A stretch of DNA of 64,000 bases. Source: Magnetococcales bacterium (GTDB lineage: Bacteria; Pseudomonadota; Magnetococcia; Magnetococcales; UBA8363). Under the pieces are notes generated by a model. The model was not told where the DNA came from. It did not search any database and saw only the letters and a list, made by a program, of their open reading frames with translations. The stretch is from NCBI GenBank assembly GCA_015228815.1, contig JADGCV010000013.1:1-64000 (forward strand), read 5' to 3'. Each line of letters starts with the position of its first letter. Position 1 is the stretch's first letter. Below are positions 15,097-25,979 of the stretch, one piece after another. Position numbers and translations under genes: made by a program.

Positions 15097-17384
15097 CGGC
15101 GTCGCGGTTTTGGATCGATCAGGGTGAGAGGCTCCAGGGTTTGGGGCGGCTCGAAGAGGCAGCGGAATGTTTTGTCCGGGCCTTGTCGATGGATCCCGGA
15201 AATCCGGGGGCCTTGTCCGGACTGGGCGTTGTCCGGCTGCATCAGGGGCGGCCCGATCTGGCCATCGAGGTATTGGATCTTCTGGTGCGCCGCAATTCCG
15301 GAGACTTGGCGGCCCTTTTCAATCTGGGGTTGGCATACCATCAATTGGATCGTCTCGATCACGCGGAGGAATGTTATCTCCGGATTTTGCAAAAGAACCC
15401 TGATGATCCCGGATCCCTGACCAATCTGGGGGCGATCCGGCAACGCCAGGGACGCCTGGAGGAGGCCCTTTCCTGTTATCGGCGGGTCTTGGGGATTCGG
15501 CCCGATGCGGTCAATACCCTGTGCAACCTCGGGGCGCTCCTGATGGAACGGGGGGAACTCGACGAGGCGGAGGAACGATTGCGTGCGGTCGTGCGTCTCG
15601 TGCCCGATCATCCCGAGGTGCGATGCAATCTGGGCCATGTCCTGCGGCGCAAGGGACGGCGGGAGGAGGCCATCGCGGCGTTTTCCCGGGCCTTGACCTT
15701 GCGTCCTGGCATGCCCGAAGCCTTGTCGGGGTGGGGGATGGTCCTGCTGGAGTCCGGGCGGGTCGGGGAGGCCATGGACACATTTCGTCAGGCCCTTCAA
15801 ATCCGTCCCGATTTTCATGAAGCCCTGTCCAATATGGGCAACGCCTGTCAGGAGATGGGACGGCTGGACGAGGCCATCGATCATTATCGCCAGGCGCTCG
15901 CCATCCAGCCGCGCAACCACGAAGCCCTGACCAACATGGGGGTCGCCAGGCACAAACAGGGGCAGATGGACGCGGCACGCTCCCTGTTGCTCCAGGCGTT
16001 GGCCGTGCGGCCCGATCATCCCGAGGCGCTGATCAATCTGGGGGTGATCCAACACAAGACCGCGGACATCGAGGCGGCCATCGACAGTTACCGCCGTGCC
16101 CTGAAGGGGCGTCCCGATCATCCCGAGACCCTGTCCAATCTTGGCAACGCCTTGCAGGACCTGAAACGATTGCCCGAGGCGGTCGATTGTTACGAGCGGG
16201 CGATCCGTCGCCAACCGGATCATGCCGAGACCTGGTCCAACCTGGGCAACGCCCGCAGGCTTCAGGGACAGCTGGACCAGGCCATGGTCTGTCATCGTCG
16301 GGCCATCGCATTGAAACCCGATTATCCCGAAGCGTTTTCCAATCTTGGCGTCGTCCTCATGGATCTGGGACGCCACGAGGAGGCCAAGGTTGCCTTTCGT
16401 CGCGCCCGCGACCTGCGGTCCGATTTTGCCGATGCCTGGTTCAATGAAGGTCTGCTGCATCTTTTGACCGGTTCATTCCGCGAGGGGTGGCGGGGTTATG
16501 AATGGCGCTGGCGCATGGAAGGGTTTGGCCGTCATCCGCACGACCAGCCGCAATGGGACGGTTCTCCCCTGGAGGGGCAGTCGATCCTGGTCCACTGTGA
16601 ACAGGGGTTCGGCGACAGCATTCAATTCATCCGCTACGTTCCAAGGGTTCAAGAGGCTGGAGGCCGGGTGACCCTTCTGTGTCCGCGTTCCCTGGCGCGA
16701 TTGTTCCAAAGCGCCCCGGGCATCGATTCCCTGGTGGTCCAGACCGAGCCGCTTGAACGCTGTGACCTTCAGATTCCCCTGCAAAGCCTTCCCGGCCTGT
16801 TTGGCACCGATGCGACCTCCATTCCCGCAACCGTTCCCTACCTGAAGGCCGAAGCAGTGGCGGTCGCGACCTGGGGTCGGCGTCTGGCCGATTTTTCCGG
16901 GGTCAAGGTCGGAATCGCCTGGCGCGGCAACCCAGGCCACCGCAACGACCACAACCGTTCTCTCGACTGCCACACCTTCGCCCCTCTGCTCGAACGACCG
17001 GGAATCACATTCTTCAACCTTCAGAAAGAGGCCAGGCCGGAAGAACTCGAATGCCTCCGGTCTCATGGCGCCGTGGTCGATTGTGCCTCCGACCTGACCG
17101 ACTTCGCCGAAACCGCCGCCCTCATGGCCCATCTGGATTTGGTGATCTCGGTCGATACTTCGGTGATCCACCTTGCCGGCAGCCTGGGTCGTCCTGCCTG
17201 GCTCCTTCTTCCCTTCAGTCCCGATTGGCGCTGGCTCCTGGAGCGTGACGACAGTCCCTGGTACCCAAGTCTTACCCTGGTGCGCCAACCCGCTCCGCGG
17301 GATTGGCGAGGAGTGATCCAAACGGTCCGGGAACGTCTGGAATTCGAGGAGAATAAAATACTCGAAAGAAAAAAGAGGACATGA
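15093..17384 (+). CDS. TPR protein fused to a GT9-like glycosyltransferase domain
   Basis: The GTG at 15093 overlaps the YceI stop (GTGA) and gives 763 residues; an upstream ATG frame would run far into YceI. Residues 5-445 are about thirteen 34-residue TPR units with the usual pattern (for example EALSNMGNACQEMGRLDEAI). From about 455 the C-terminal half matches a glycosyltransferase family 9-like fold: HCEQGFGDSIQFIRY, VKVGIAWRGNPGHRNDHNRS, ISVDTSVIHLAGSLG and PDWRWLLERDDSPWYP. The TPR part probably binds a protein acceptor or partner. The gene at 25980 has the same layout. A role in glycosylating surface or flagellar protein is inference. Confidence 0.88.
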   Translation: MTASRFWIDQGERLQGLGRLEEAAECFVRALSMDPGNPGALSGLGVVRLHQGRPDLAIEVLDLLVRRNSGDLAALFNLGLAYHQLDRLDHAEECYLRILQKNPDDPGSLTNLGAIRQRQGRLEEALSCYRRVLGIRPDAVNTLCNLGALLMERGELDEAEERLRAVVRLVPDHPEVRCNLGHVLRRKGRREEAIAAFSRALTLRPGMPEALSGWGMVLLESGRVGEAMDTFRQALQIRPDFHEALSNMGNACQEMGRLDEAIDHYRQALAIQPRNHEALTNMGVARHKQGQMDAARSLLLQALAVRPDHPEALINLGVIQHKTADIEAAIDSYRRALKGRPDHPETLSNLGNALQDLKRLPEAVDCYERAIRRQPDHAETWSNLGNARRLQGQLDQAMVCHRRAIALKPDYPEAFSNLGVVLMDLGRHEEAKVAFRRARDLRSDFADAWFNEGLLHLLTGSFREGWRGYEWRWRMEGFGRHPHDQPQWDGSPLEGQSILVHCEQGFGDSIQFIRYVPRVQEAGGRVTLLCPRSLARLFQSAPGIDSLVVQTEPLERCDLQIPLQSLPGLFGTDATSIPATVPYLKAEAVAVATWGRRLADFSGVKVGIAWRGNPGHRNDHNRSLDCHTFAPLLERPGITFFNLQKEARPEELECLRSHGAVVDCASDLTDFAETAALMAHLDLVISVDTSVIHLAGSLGRPAWLLLPFSPDWRWLLERDDSPWYPSLTLVRQPAPRDWRGVIQTVRERLEFEENKILERKKRT

Positions 17385-17613
17385 TGGATGGCCTACAGGG
17401 AGGTGATCATTATGTTTCCCATGGGCAGTCGGTGTATTTTTTTGGTTGCAAAATTTTTTTAATTACTGTTTGGCAATGTCTCCTTTTTGGTTTATGATCA
17501 GATCCTGATAAACGCCGACTGTGTGGAAACTGTCCCACAACGGACTGTCTGGATCAACTCATGATCCTTGGTCGCCTTCAGTTCAAGATCAACGTTTTTT
17601 CTGGGAGGACAAC

Positions 17614-18054
17614 ATGAGAAAGACTCTTGGCACTCTGGCCACGGCTGCCCTGCTGTTCGGGGCCTCCGCAATGACCGCCGACGATGCTTCGGCATGGTGG
17701 GGTGGACCCGGTTGGGGTGGACCGGGCTACAACAACTGGAACGACAACTGGAACAACAACTGGCTGGGTAACGGCAATGGCCGCGCCTCGGGCAACTTCG
17801 GGTTCAACATGAGCGGTGATGCCGCCGGTTCGGGCAACAACGGTTGGAACAACGGTTGGAACAATGGCTGGAACAATGGCTGGTATCCCGGATACGGCTA
17901 TGGTCCGGGTTGGGGTGGCTATGGTCCGGGTTGGGGTGGCTATGGTCCGGGCTGGGGTGGCTATGGTCCGGGCTGGGGTGGCTATGGTCCGGGTTGGGGT
18001 GGTCCGGCGGCGGATGCCGGGCAGGCCAACAAAGCCGACGATGGGAAAAAATAA
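17614..18054 (+). CDS. Secreted Gly/Trp/Asn/Tyr-rich repeat protein, sulfur-globule-protein-like
   Basis: 146 residues. ATG at 17614 has a GGGAGGA ribosome site and starts a clear signal peptide (MRKTLGTLATAALLFGASAMTADDASA). The mature protein is low-complexity: GGPGWGGPGYNNWNDNW, then WNNG units, then five perfect GYGPGWG units, then a short charged tail ending ADDGKK. Such Gly-, Asn- and aromatic-rich exported proteins resemble the envelope proteins of periplasmic sulfur globules in sulfur-oxidising bacteria. That assignment rests on composition only. A strong terminator follows, so it is a single-gene unit suited to high expression. Confidence 0.8.
   Translation: MRKTLGTLATAALLFGASAMTADDASAWWGGPGWGGPGYNNWNDNWNNNWLGNGNGRASGNFGFNMSGDAAGSGNNGWNNGWNNGWNNGWYPGYGYGPGWGGYGPGWGGYGPGWGGYGPGWGGYGPGWGGPAADAGQANKADDGKK
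17845..17880. repeat. Three 12-bp coding repeats (WNNG)
   Basis: TGGAACAAYGGY occurs three times in a row within the sulfur-globule-like gene, with a partial unit before it and a TGG start after it. It encodes the WNNG tetrapeptide. Confidence 0.85.
17896..18000. repeat. Five 21-bp tandem coding repeats (GYGPGWG)
   Basis: Five head-to-tail units of 21 bases begin at 17896, 17917, 17938, 17959 and 17980. They differ only at one third-codon base (GGT/GGC). Near identity even at silent sites points to recent expansion or gene conversion. Confidence 0.92.
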
Positions 18055-18126
18055 CCGTTCCTCCGCGGCCTTGCCGGGTGGCGTGACGCCTGGGCGAAGG
18101 ACGACCTCATCCGATGTCATTTTTCC

Positions 18127-18154
18127 GGGAGCTGTGACAAGCTCCCTTTTTTTT
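18127..18154 (+). terminator. Intrinsic terminator of the sulfur-globule-like gene
   Basis: A perfect 7-bp stem (GGGAGCT at 18127-18133, AGCTCCC at 18140-18146) with a 6-base loop is followed by eight T. Confidence 0.93.
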
Positions 18155-18207
18155 CGCTTTGGATCCCGGAGCGGGCGAGGAATCATTGTGCGGATGATGG
18201 GTGTTTC

Positions 18208-18906
18208 ATGAGTTCGGGACTTCGGTTTTCGCTGGTGTTTGTGGTCCTGGTTCTGCTGGTTCTTGGCGTGCGGTTTCTTGTTACCGGAGAATTCGCGGCG
18301 TTTTCCGACTGGGAACAGGTGGCCTCGGCCCTTTTTTCGATCACCATCGTCGGTTGGATGCTGTCCGGAAGCCGTTGGCGGGGGCTGGGGACGATGTTGC
18401 GGCGGACGGTGCCGTGGTTGGTGCTCGTGTTTGCATTGTTTGGCGGATATGTGTTTCGTCGGGATCTGGCGGCGGTCGGGCAGCGGTTGATGGGGGCCTT
18501 GCTGCCGCATGCGGGAATCGAGGAACAGCGGGGAAGCATCCGTTTTGTCCGCTCTTCCGATGGTCATTTTCACATTCAGGGACGGATTAACGGCGTGGGT
18601 GTGTTGTTTCTCGCCGATACCGGCGCCAGCGACATCATCCTCGACCGCAGGACGGCGGCCCGGGTTGGCATCGATGTGAACCGGTTGCGGTTCTCCAGGA
18701 TTTATGAGACCGCCAATGGCCAGGTCCGGGGGGCGCCGGTTCGGCTGGATCGGTTGACGTTGGGATCCCTCGATCTGGAACGCCTGCCCGCCAGCGTCAA
18801 TGAATCTCCCATGGCGCAACCGTTGCTCGGCATGAGTTTTTTCAATCGTCTCGACGGGTTCGAGGTCCGCGACGATACATTGACCCTTCACTGGAAGACC
18901 CCTTGA
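18208..18906 (+). CDS. Membrane-anchored retropepsin-like aspartic protease (clan AA, TIGR02281 type)
   Basis: 232 residues. Three hydrophobic helices occupy roughly residues 7-27, 40-55 and 70-85. A periplasmic-type aspartic protease domain follows with the catalytic motif FLADTGASDIILD (about 137-149) and the later hydrophobic-Gly pattern PLLGMSFFNRLDGFEVRDDTLTL. Single-lobed bacterial proteases of this kind dimerise to form the active site. Substrates are unknown. The ribosome site before ATG at 18208 is weak. The gene sits alone between a terminator and the ParA pair. Confidence 0.88.
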   Translation: MSSGLRFSLVFVVLVLLVLGVRFLVTGEFAAFSDWEQVASALFSITIVGWMLSGSRWRGLGTMLRRTVPWLVLVFALFGGYVFRRDLAAVGQRLMGALLPHAGIEEQRGSIRFVRSSDGHFHIQGRINGVGVLFLADTGASDIILDRRTAARVGIDVNRLRFSRIYETANGQVRGAPVRLDRLTLGSLDLERLPASVNESPMAQPLLGMSFFNRLDGFEVRDDTLTLHWKTP

Positions 18907-19144
18907 GCGACAGTTCTTTACACCGACCGGACATCTATTTCCGTCATGGCCATTTGTCGGATTTGCGCCGAACCTGCACGGAAAAACCATCACTGATGGC
19001 ATGGTGTTTTTTCAACCCATCGACTATCATCAGGATCGAAAGCGAAATTTGCGGTGATGCGCCCCGGACGGGAACGGTTTCGTGGATCCATGAACGTTCC
19101 GTCTTGATGAACAGGCCATCCTTGTCACCAGCCAGGGGTTTGCG

Positions 19145-19795
19145 GTGATCATTTCGGTAATGAATCAAAAAGGGGGGTGCGGCAAGACGACCATCGCCGT
19201 CAATCTGGCGGCGGTATTGAAAAAAGGGGGATACGACACCATCATCCTGGATGCCGATCCGCAATTGTCGGCCAGCCGCTGGGCCGGACAGGGGGGGGAG
19301 GGGTTTCCCCTGGAGGTGCGCCCATTGGACATGACCCGGGGGGCGCCCACGGTCAAAAGCGACATTCAGGCGTTGGCCGGGACGGTGGACATCATCGTCA
19401 TCGACTGTCCGCCCGAACTGCGGGAGCCGGCGATGCTCGCCTCGCTTCTGGCGGATGTGGTGCTGGTGCCGGTGACGCCGTCGCCGTTGGACATTTGGGC
19501 GGCGGAGGCGGCAACGGATCTGGCGCATGATGCACGGGAACTCAATGGCAACGACAAACCGGTGGTGGTATTGGTCCCTTCCAAGACCAACACCAAGACG
19601 GTCATCGCCAAGGACCTGGGCCAGGCCCTGGCCACGATGAAAGGGCGGGTGTCTCCGGTGGGGATCGTGCAGCGGGTCGTCCTGGCCGAATGCGTCATCG
19701 CCGGCAGCACCATCGATCGTTATGCCCCGACCTCTCCGGCCCTTAGGGAAATGGAAGCGTTGGGACAATTCGTCCTTCAATTCAGGCAATCATGA
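19145..19795 (+). CDS. ParA-family partition ATPase
   Basis: 216 residues from a GTG at 19145. The deviant Walker A motif KGGCGKTT (residues 9-16) comes right after the first strand. Walker A' (IILDADPQLSASRW) and Walker B (IIVIDCPPE) follow, as in the small, DNA-binding-domain-free ParA proteins. These ATPases form gradients on the nucleoid and position plasmids or protein cargos. No parB gene or parS-like repeats are near. The next gene, 12 bases downstream, encodes a coiled-coil protein that is the likely partner. The 238 bases upstream show no other gene and probably carry the promoter. Confidence 0.9.
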   Translation: MIISVMNQKGGCGKTTIAVNLAAVLKKGGYDTIILDADPQLSASRWAGQGGEGFPLEVRPLDMTRGAPTVKSDIQALAGTVDIIVIDCPPELREPAMLASLLADVVLVPVTPSPLDIWAAEAATDLAHDARELNGNDKPVVVLVPSKTNTKTVIAKDLGQALATMKGRVSPVGIVQRVVLAECVIAGSTIDRYAPTSPALREMEALGQFVLQFRQS

Positions 19796-19807
19796 GGAGT
19801 CTCGGGC

Positions 19808-20587
19808 ATGCCGCCAAGAGCCACGCTGGCCAAACTCAAGAAGCAGTTGGACGCATCCGGAAAAACGGGCGTCGAAGTTGCCGGGGGGGCACGAGGCGCG
19901 TCCGTTTCCGCCCTGGAACAACGTCTCCTTGGCGTGGAATTGCGTCTGGAAGAGGCGTTGCGTCACCTTCCCGCGACGCCTGTCGTTGCCTCGGACCATG
20001 AGGTCCGTCTGGCCGATGTCGAGCGACTTCTCGCTGAACTGAAGGAGGGTCTCCACGCTTTGGGTTCCGGGGTCTCTCCGGCGACCGCGGAGCGGTTTCT
20101 GGTCATCGAAAAACATCTTGGTGATTTGAACCGGACGTTTCAGTCCTTTTCCACTGCCGACGTGGAACGGCGGCTCGGGACCATCGAGGAACGGATGGGG
20201 GACATGAGTCGTGCCATGGATGCGGTCTCGACCGCCGACGTGGAACGGCGTCTGGTCGCGGTAGAGCGTTATCTGGGAGAGGTGGCGCGGCAGCATGAAG
20301 CGCAGGTCTTGGTCGATGCCGCGCGGCGTCTGGAAACGATTGAAAAACGTCTTGGCGAAATGACCCGATCGTTGGATGCGATTTCCCGGACTGAAGTCGA
20401 GCCACGCCTGGCGGCAGTGGAACAACGGGTGGATCAACTCAAGGACACTCCGGTCGTTCCTGTCGCTTCCGCCTCGTCCCAGGGGATGAGTCCTCCCGAA
20501 TTGTTGCTTCGGATGTGGTTTGCCCCTTTGACATTTCTGTGGAGTTTGAATCAGTCGATGCGGGTCGAGCCGAACAATCGTCGCTGA
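19808..20587 (+). CDS. Long coiled-coil protein, likely cargo adaptor for the upstream ParA
   Basis: 259 residues with an AGGAG ribosome site 12 bases after parA. A short basic N-terminus (MPPRATLAKLKKQL) precedes a coiled coil built of related units such as DVERRLGTIEERMGDMSRAMDAVSTA, repeated about four times at roughly 35-residue spacing. The C-terminus MSPPELLLRMWFAPLTFLWSLNQSM is hydrophobic and could be an amphipathic membrane anchor or cargo-binding tail. The basic N-terminus is where adaptors usually contact ParA. No homologous family is recognised; the adaptor role is inferred from arrangement. Confidence 0.75.
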   Translation: MPPRATLAKLKKQLDASGKTGVEVAGGARGASVSALEQRLLGVELRLEEALRHLPATPVVASDHEVRLADVERLLAELKEGLHALGSGVSPATAERFLVIEKHLGDLNRTFQSFSTADVERRLGTIEERMGDMSRAMDAVSTADVERRLVAVERYLGEVARQHEAQVLVDAARRLETIEKRLGEMTRSLDAISRTEVEPRLAAVEQRVDQLKDTPVVPVASASSQGMSPPELLLRMWFAPLTFLWSLNQSMRVEPNNRR

Positions 20588-20623
20588 GTCTTCCTGGCGA
20601 AAGATCGATTTTTTCCGTTACGA

Positions 20624-21736
20624 TCAAAGCCCCGAGTCGCCCATGTTGCGGCTACCATAGACCCCCGGATCGGCCACCGGTTCACAGCCCCTGGGGGGCA
20701 GATAGTAGCCTGTCAGGTCCGGGAGGGGAATCGTCAGGCCAATCCCCTGACACACGGAAGCCAGAAGAGGATGATAATGGGGAACGCGAAGGACACGAAT
20801 GCCGCGCCGCGCCGCATGATCCGCGGCAAAATCCAGGAGCGGAATCAGGTTCTTCCTTTCCGGCGGCGCGGACCAGAGATCCTGAGCCAGATAATGCTCG
20901 GAATCGGGCCAATCGTTTGTCCTGCGACGGGTAAACAGACCAAAGGCCAACAGTTCCTCGCCCCGTTGGTGGGCCAGAAGGTCGATGGTCCCACCAACGG
21001 GGTTGCCGTGCAGATACCACTCCAGGTCACGGGCCGCCCGCACGTTGGTCAGCGAAAAGTTGTGTCGCGTCCGTTGCCACAATCGATCAAATTCGGGACC
21101 GATGGTCGTGACACGCAACCGTTTGCCCGCGCCCCTGGATCCCATGCCCAAACGCCATCGATGTTGCACATACCGTTCCAAGGCCCGCCCCGCTCCCTGC
21201 CATCGACCATTGTTCATGATTTCCGGGCACCAATGGCCATGGATTCGCAAAACATCCTTCATTCCTTGCCAATACGTCGTTGCCGACGCGGGACGGATCA
21301 ACAGAGTCTGTGTCGTCATGGCGCGGGAAAAATGAACGAAAGGAACCCGTTGCAACATGAGTTCCACTTCCCGGGTCGGGGTGGTGTTGAACAGAGGATA
21401 GTCCTGGGCCTGGGTCATCAGGAACACAAACATGCGCATGCTGTGACTGCGCCATTCGGGAAGGACGCGCCAGCAGGACATGTTGGCCGCCAATCGTTCC
21501 TCCCCGTTCCACTGCACCCGGGTGGGAATCAAGGCAAACAGTCCGCCCACGTTTCCCGCCGCGTCAAGCAGGCATCCCCTGGGAAAACCAGAGGTGAAGG
21601 CAGGGTTGTCCTCCCACCAGAAACGAAAGCGCCGCAACCAGAATTCAACCGGACGCAACTCCCCGGGAAAGGCCGCGCAAAACCGAGCGAGCCTGAGACT
21701 GTCATCGGCCATGATGGGACGGAGGAGATCCTTCAT
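20624..21736 (-). CDS. GNAT-fold acyltransferase-like protein
   Basis: About 370 residues; ATG at 21736 is preferred, with GTG at 21745 as an alternative. The N-terminal half (RPIMADDSLRLARFCAAFPGEL... then GCLLDAAGNVGGLFALIPTRV, and ANMSCWRVLPEWRSHSMRMFVFLM) has the strand-turn-helix order of the GNAT acyl-CoA fold. A second, similar half follows after FDRLWQRTRHNFSLT. Proteins of this double-GNAT type occur with exopolysaccharide and peptidoglycan-peptide genes. It is last in the ribosomal-protein/obg/proB operon and faces the coiled-coil gene tail to tail. The assignment is moderate. Confidence 0.55.
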   Translation of the reverse strand: MKDLLRPIMADDSLRLARFCAAFPGELRPVEFWLRRFRFWWEDNPAFTSGFPRGCLLDAAGNVGGLFALIPTRVQWNGEERLAANMSCWRVLPEWRSHSMRMFVFLMTQAQDYPLFNTTPTREVELMLQRVPFVHFSRAMTTQTLLIRPASATTYWQGMKDVLRIHGHWCPEIMNNGRWQGAGRALERYVQHRWRLGMGSRGAGKRLRVTTIGPEFDRLWQRTRHNFSLTNVRAARDLEWYLHGNPVGGTIDLLAHQRGEELLAFGLFTRRRTNDWPDSEHYLAQDLWSAPPERKNLIPLLDFAADHAARRGIRVLRVPHYHPLLASVCQGIGLTIPLPDLTGYYLPPRGCEPVADPGVYGSRNMGDSGL

Positions 21737-21773
21737 GGGAGTCACTTCATGCCTGAATCAACGATCGCCACAT

Positions 21774-24099
<2,326 letters not shown>

Positions 24100-24251
24100 T
24101 CACGTCGGGCCATGGATAACGGTTGCGGGAAACCGGAAGAGAACAAATCGCAAATACACGCAAAGGCAGGCCCAGACCCTGCCCCCATTCCGACCAACAA
24201 AACCCTCGGAATGGGGATGGCCAAACAGGTCAACGATGTCAACGCCTGAAG

Positions 24252-24503
24252 TCAGGCGGGATTGACAATGACAAAATGCCGATTGTTGCGCCAAAGGAAG
24301 GAGACCTTTCCTTCGACCAGGGCAAAGAGGGTATGGTCCCGACCGATACCGACGCCATCGCCAGGGAACATGCGGGTACCGCGTTGCCGGACGATGATGT
24401 TGCCCGGAATGACCGCCTCGCCACCAAATTTTTTGACGCCCAGGCGCCGTCCCTCGGAGTCGCGTCCGTTACGGGTCGAGCCGCCCGCCTTCTTGTGTGC
24501 CAT
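24252..24503 (-). CDS. rpmA: 50S ribosomal protein L27
   Basis: 83 residues starting [28 protein letters not shown], the invariant N-terminal tail that reaches the peptidyl-transferase centre. [24 protein letters not shown] follows. The N-terminus starts directly, without the cleaved leader found in Firmicutes. A GGGAG site precedes ATG. It lies between rplU and obg. Confidence 0.98.
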   Translation of the reverse strand: MAHKKAGGSTRNGRDSEGRRLGVKKFGGEAVIPGNIIVRQRGTRMFPGDGVGIGRDHTLFALVEGKVSFLWRNNRHFVIVNPA

Positions 24504-24592
24504 GATTCATGCTCCCTTCAAGCGTGGGCCGGCATCGGCCTGAAAATGGAACCGAAAAAAAACAGGGTCGAAAAACCTCGTGCCGCAATCGT

Positions 24593-24910
24593 TTATTGGA
24601 TCGCGGTGATCTTGAGTTCGGTCAGGTCCTGGCGATGACCTTGATGCCGGCGATAATTTTTGCGCCGTCTTTTCTTGAAGACCAGGATTTTCTTGGCGCG
24701 CACCTGCTGCATGATGCGCCCGGTCACCTGAACCGAAGCGACGGCACTGCCGGTCCGTGGTCCATCCGCATCGGAAAGGAGGATCACATCCGGAAGGGTG
24801 ACATCGTCCCCCTTTTCACCCGGGAGGGTCTCGACCCGCAGGATGTCATTGACCGCGACCTTGTATTGTTTGCCGCCTGTGCGGACGATTGCATACGTTT
24901 GGGCATTCAT
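24593..24910 (-). CDS. rplU: 50S ribosomal protein L21
   Basis: 105 residues from ATG at 24910 (GGAGG about 12 bases upstream): MNAQTYAIVRTGGKQYKVAVNDILRVE, VTGRIMQQVRAKKILVFKKRRRKNYRRHQGHRQDLTELKI. This is the full L21 signature, at the usual length. A longer frame upstream would add a His-rich leader not found in the family. It is the first gene of the rplU-rpmA-obgE-proB operon; the promoter should lie in 24911-25345. Confidence 0.97.
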   Translation of the reverse strand: MNAQTYAIVRTGGKQYKVAVNDILRVETLPGEKGDDVTLPDVILLSDADGPRTGSAVASVQVTGRIMQQVRAKKILVFKKRRRKNYRRHQGHRQDLTELKITAIQ

Positions 24911-24997
24911 TTTTGGATGTTCCTCCCGGTCGGACAGCGCATCCGCCCGCCGTGTGTGCATGTGAACAGTGTGCATGTAAAAAAACGTGCGTGTCAA

Positions 24998-25345
24998 TTA
25001 AGAGTGCCAGCCATCTCATGATCCCAGGGATCCCCACGGTCCCCGCGAAGCCCGACCGGCGCGGGAAACTTCCGGTCAACCAACAAGCCCCGATCTGCCT
25101 TGCTCACGCCTCAACCAGAACCGCGCAAGCTATTACGAACGCACCTGAAAAGTCAAGATCCATCGTTGCTCCAGGCCTCCGTTCCCCATTTTTTTCGTTT
25201 TCCGGATGCGATCGACCCGCCCCGGGGAACTTTTTTCCCGATACCGGTTACCCAGTGATCAAGACCGCTTCGAACGAATGGGAAAGGTACCGTTGGAGCC
25301 AAATCGCGGAACACAAGGGACTAAGGATAACCAGGGAGAACGGCA
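24998..25345. other. Gene-free interval between divergent operons
   Basis: About 350 bases between rplU (-) and the glycine-zipper gene (+). It must contain promoters in both directions and probably a ribosomal-protein leader. No clear hexamers, hairpin terminator or small ORF with a ribosome site could be assigned by eye. Confidence 0.45.
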
Positions 25346-25891
25346 ATGAAAAGGACTGGAGTATGGCTGGCGATGACGGCGGCCATGGGCATGATGGTCA
25401 ACTCCGGTGTGGTCTGGGCAGGCAGCATCGATCCCCTCGGAGGGATGATCACCGGTGCATTGGTTGGATCGGTGTTCGGTCCGGACAAAAAACATCGGAC
25501 GAAAAACGCCCTGATCGGCGCCGTGGCGGGGGCTTTCCTGGGAAGCCAGGTCTCTTATGCCCAGGATCAGTCCGCCTCCGGGACCGGTTACGCTTATGTC
25601 GGCGGCTACCGCGGCGATGACGATGATTGGGATCGTCGCCACCATGATCGTCGCCATCACCGCCACCACCACCATACCACCACCATCATCGAACGGGTTC
25701 CCAGCCAGCAAACGGTCGTGGTGACGCCGCGCTACGATGACGAAGAGACGGTCGTCGTCACACGGTATGGCAATACCAAGGTGATCGTCGTCGATCCGCC
25801 GGAGACCCGGAGCTACATTCATGTGACCCCCGCGCCACGCGGATACACCAATTTCGGTTACGGCGCCTACACCACCTCCAGTTCCTACTGA
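25346..25891 (+). CDS. Exported glycine-zipper, His/Asp-rich protein
   Basis: 181 residues with a signal peptide (MKRTGVWLAMTAAMGMMVNSGVVWA). A glycine-zipper segment follows (LGGMITGALVGSVFG and NALIGAVAGAFLGSQ). Next is a striking metal-ligand-like stretch of Asp then His (DDDDWDRRHHDRRHHRHHHH, about residues 91-110). The C-terminus is Thr/Val/Tyr-rich (TVVVTPRYDDEETVVVTRYG). Glycine zippers insert in or pack against membranes. The Asp/His cluster could bind Zn, Ni, Cu or Fe in the periplasm. A GGGAGAA site precedes ATG. No specific family function is known. Confidence 0.75.
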   Translation: MKRTGVWLAMTAAMGMMVNSGVVWAGSIDPLGGMITGALVGSVFGPDKKHRTKNALIGAVAGAFLGSQVSYAQDQSASGTGYAYVGGYRGDDDDWDRRHHDRRHHRHHHHTTTIIERVPSQQTVVVTPRYDDEETVVVTRYGNTKVIVVDPPETRSYIHVTPAPRGYTNFGYGAYTTSSSY

Positions 25892-25979
25892 TCGTCATAG
25901 TTTACCACGGATCGAGGGGAGCCATCTCCCTTCGATCACGGGTATCCCGATCGCATCAACACTATTTGTGGATGGTGGG

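Noticed and set aside
17896-18000. Regular 21-bp repeats considered as a CRISPR array
   Set aside because: The units are contiguous with no spacers and are in frame with a secreted protein; the same holds for the 21-bp arrays at 95-380 and 28345-28620.
18903-19148. 81-residue frame between the aspartic protease and parA
   Set aside because: It overlaps both neighbours and has an uncommon start and no ribosome site; the interval probably carries the parA promoter.
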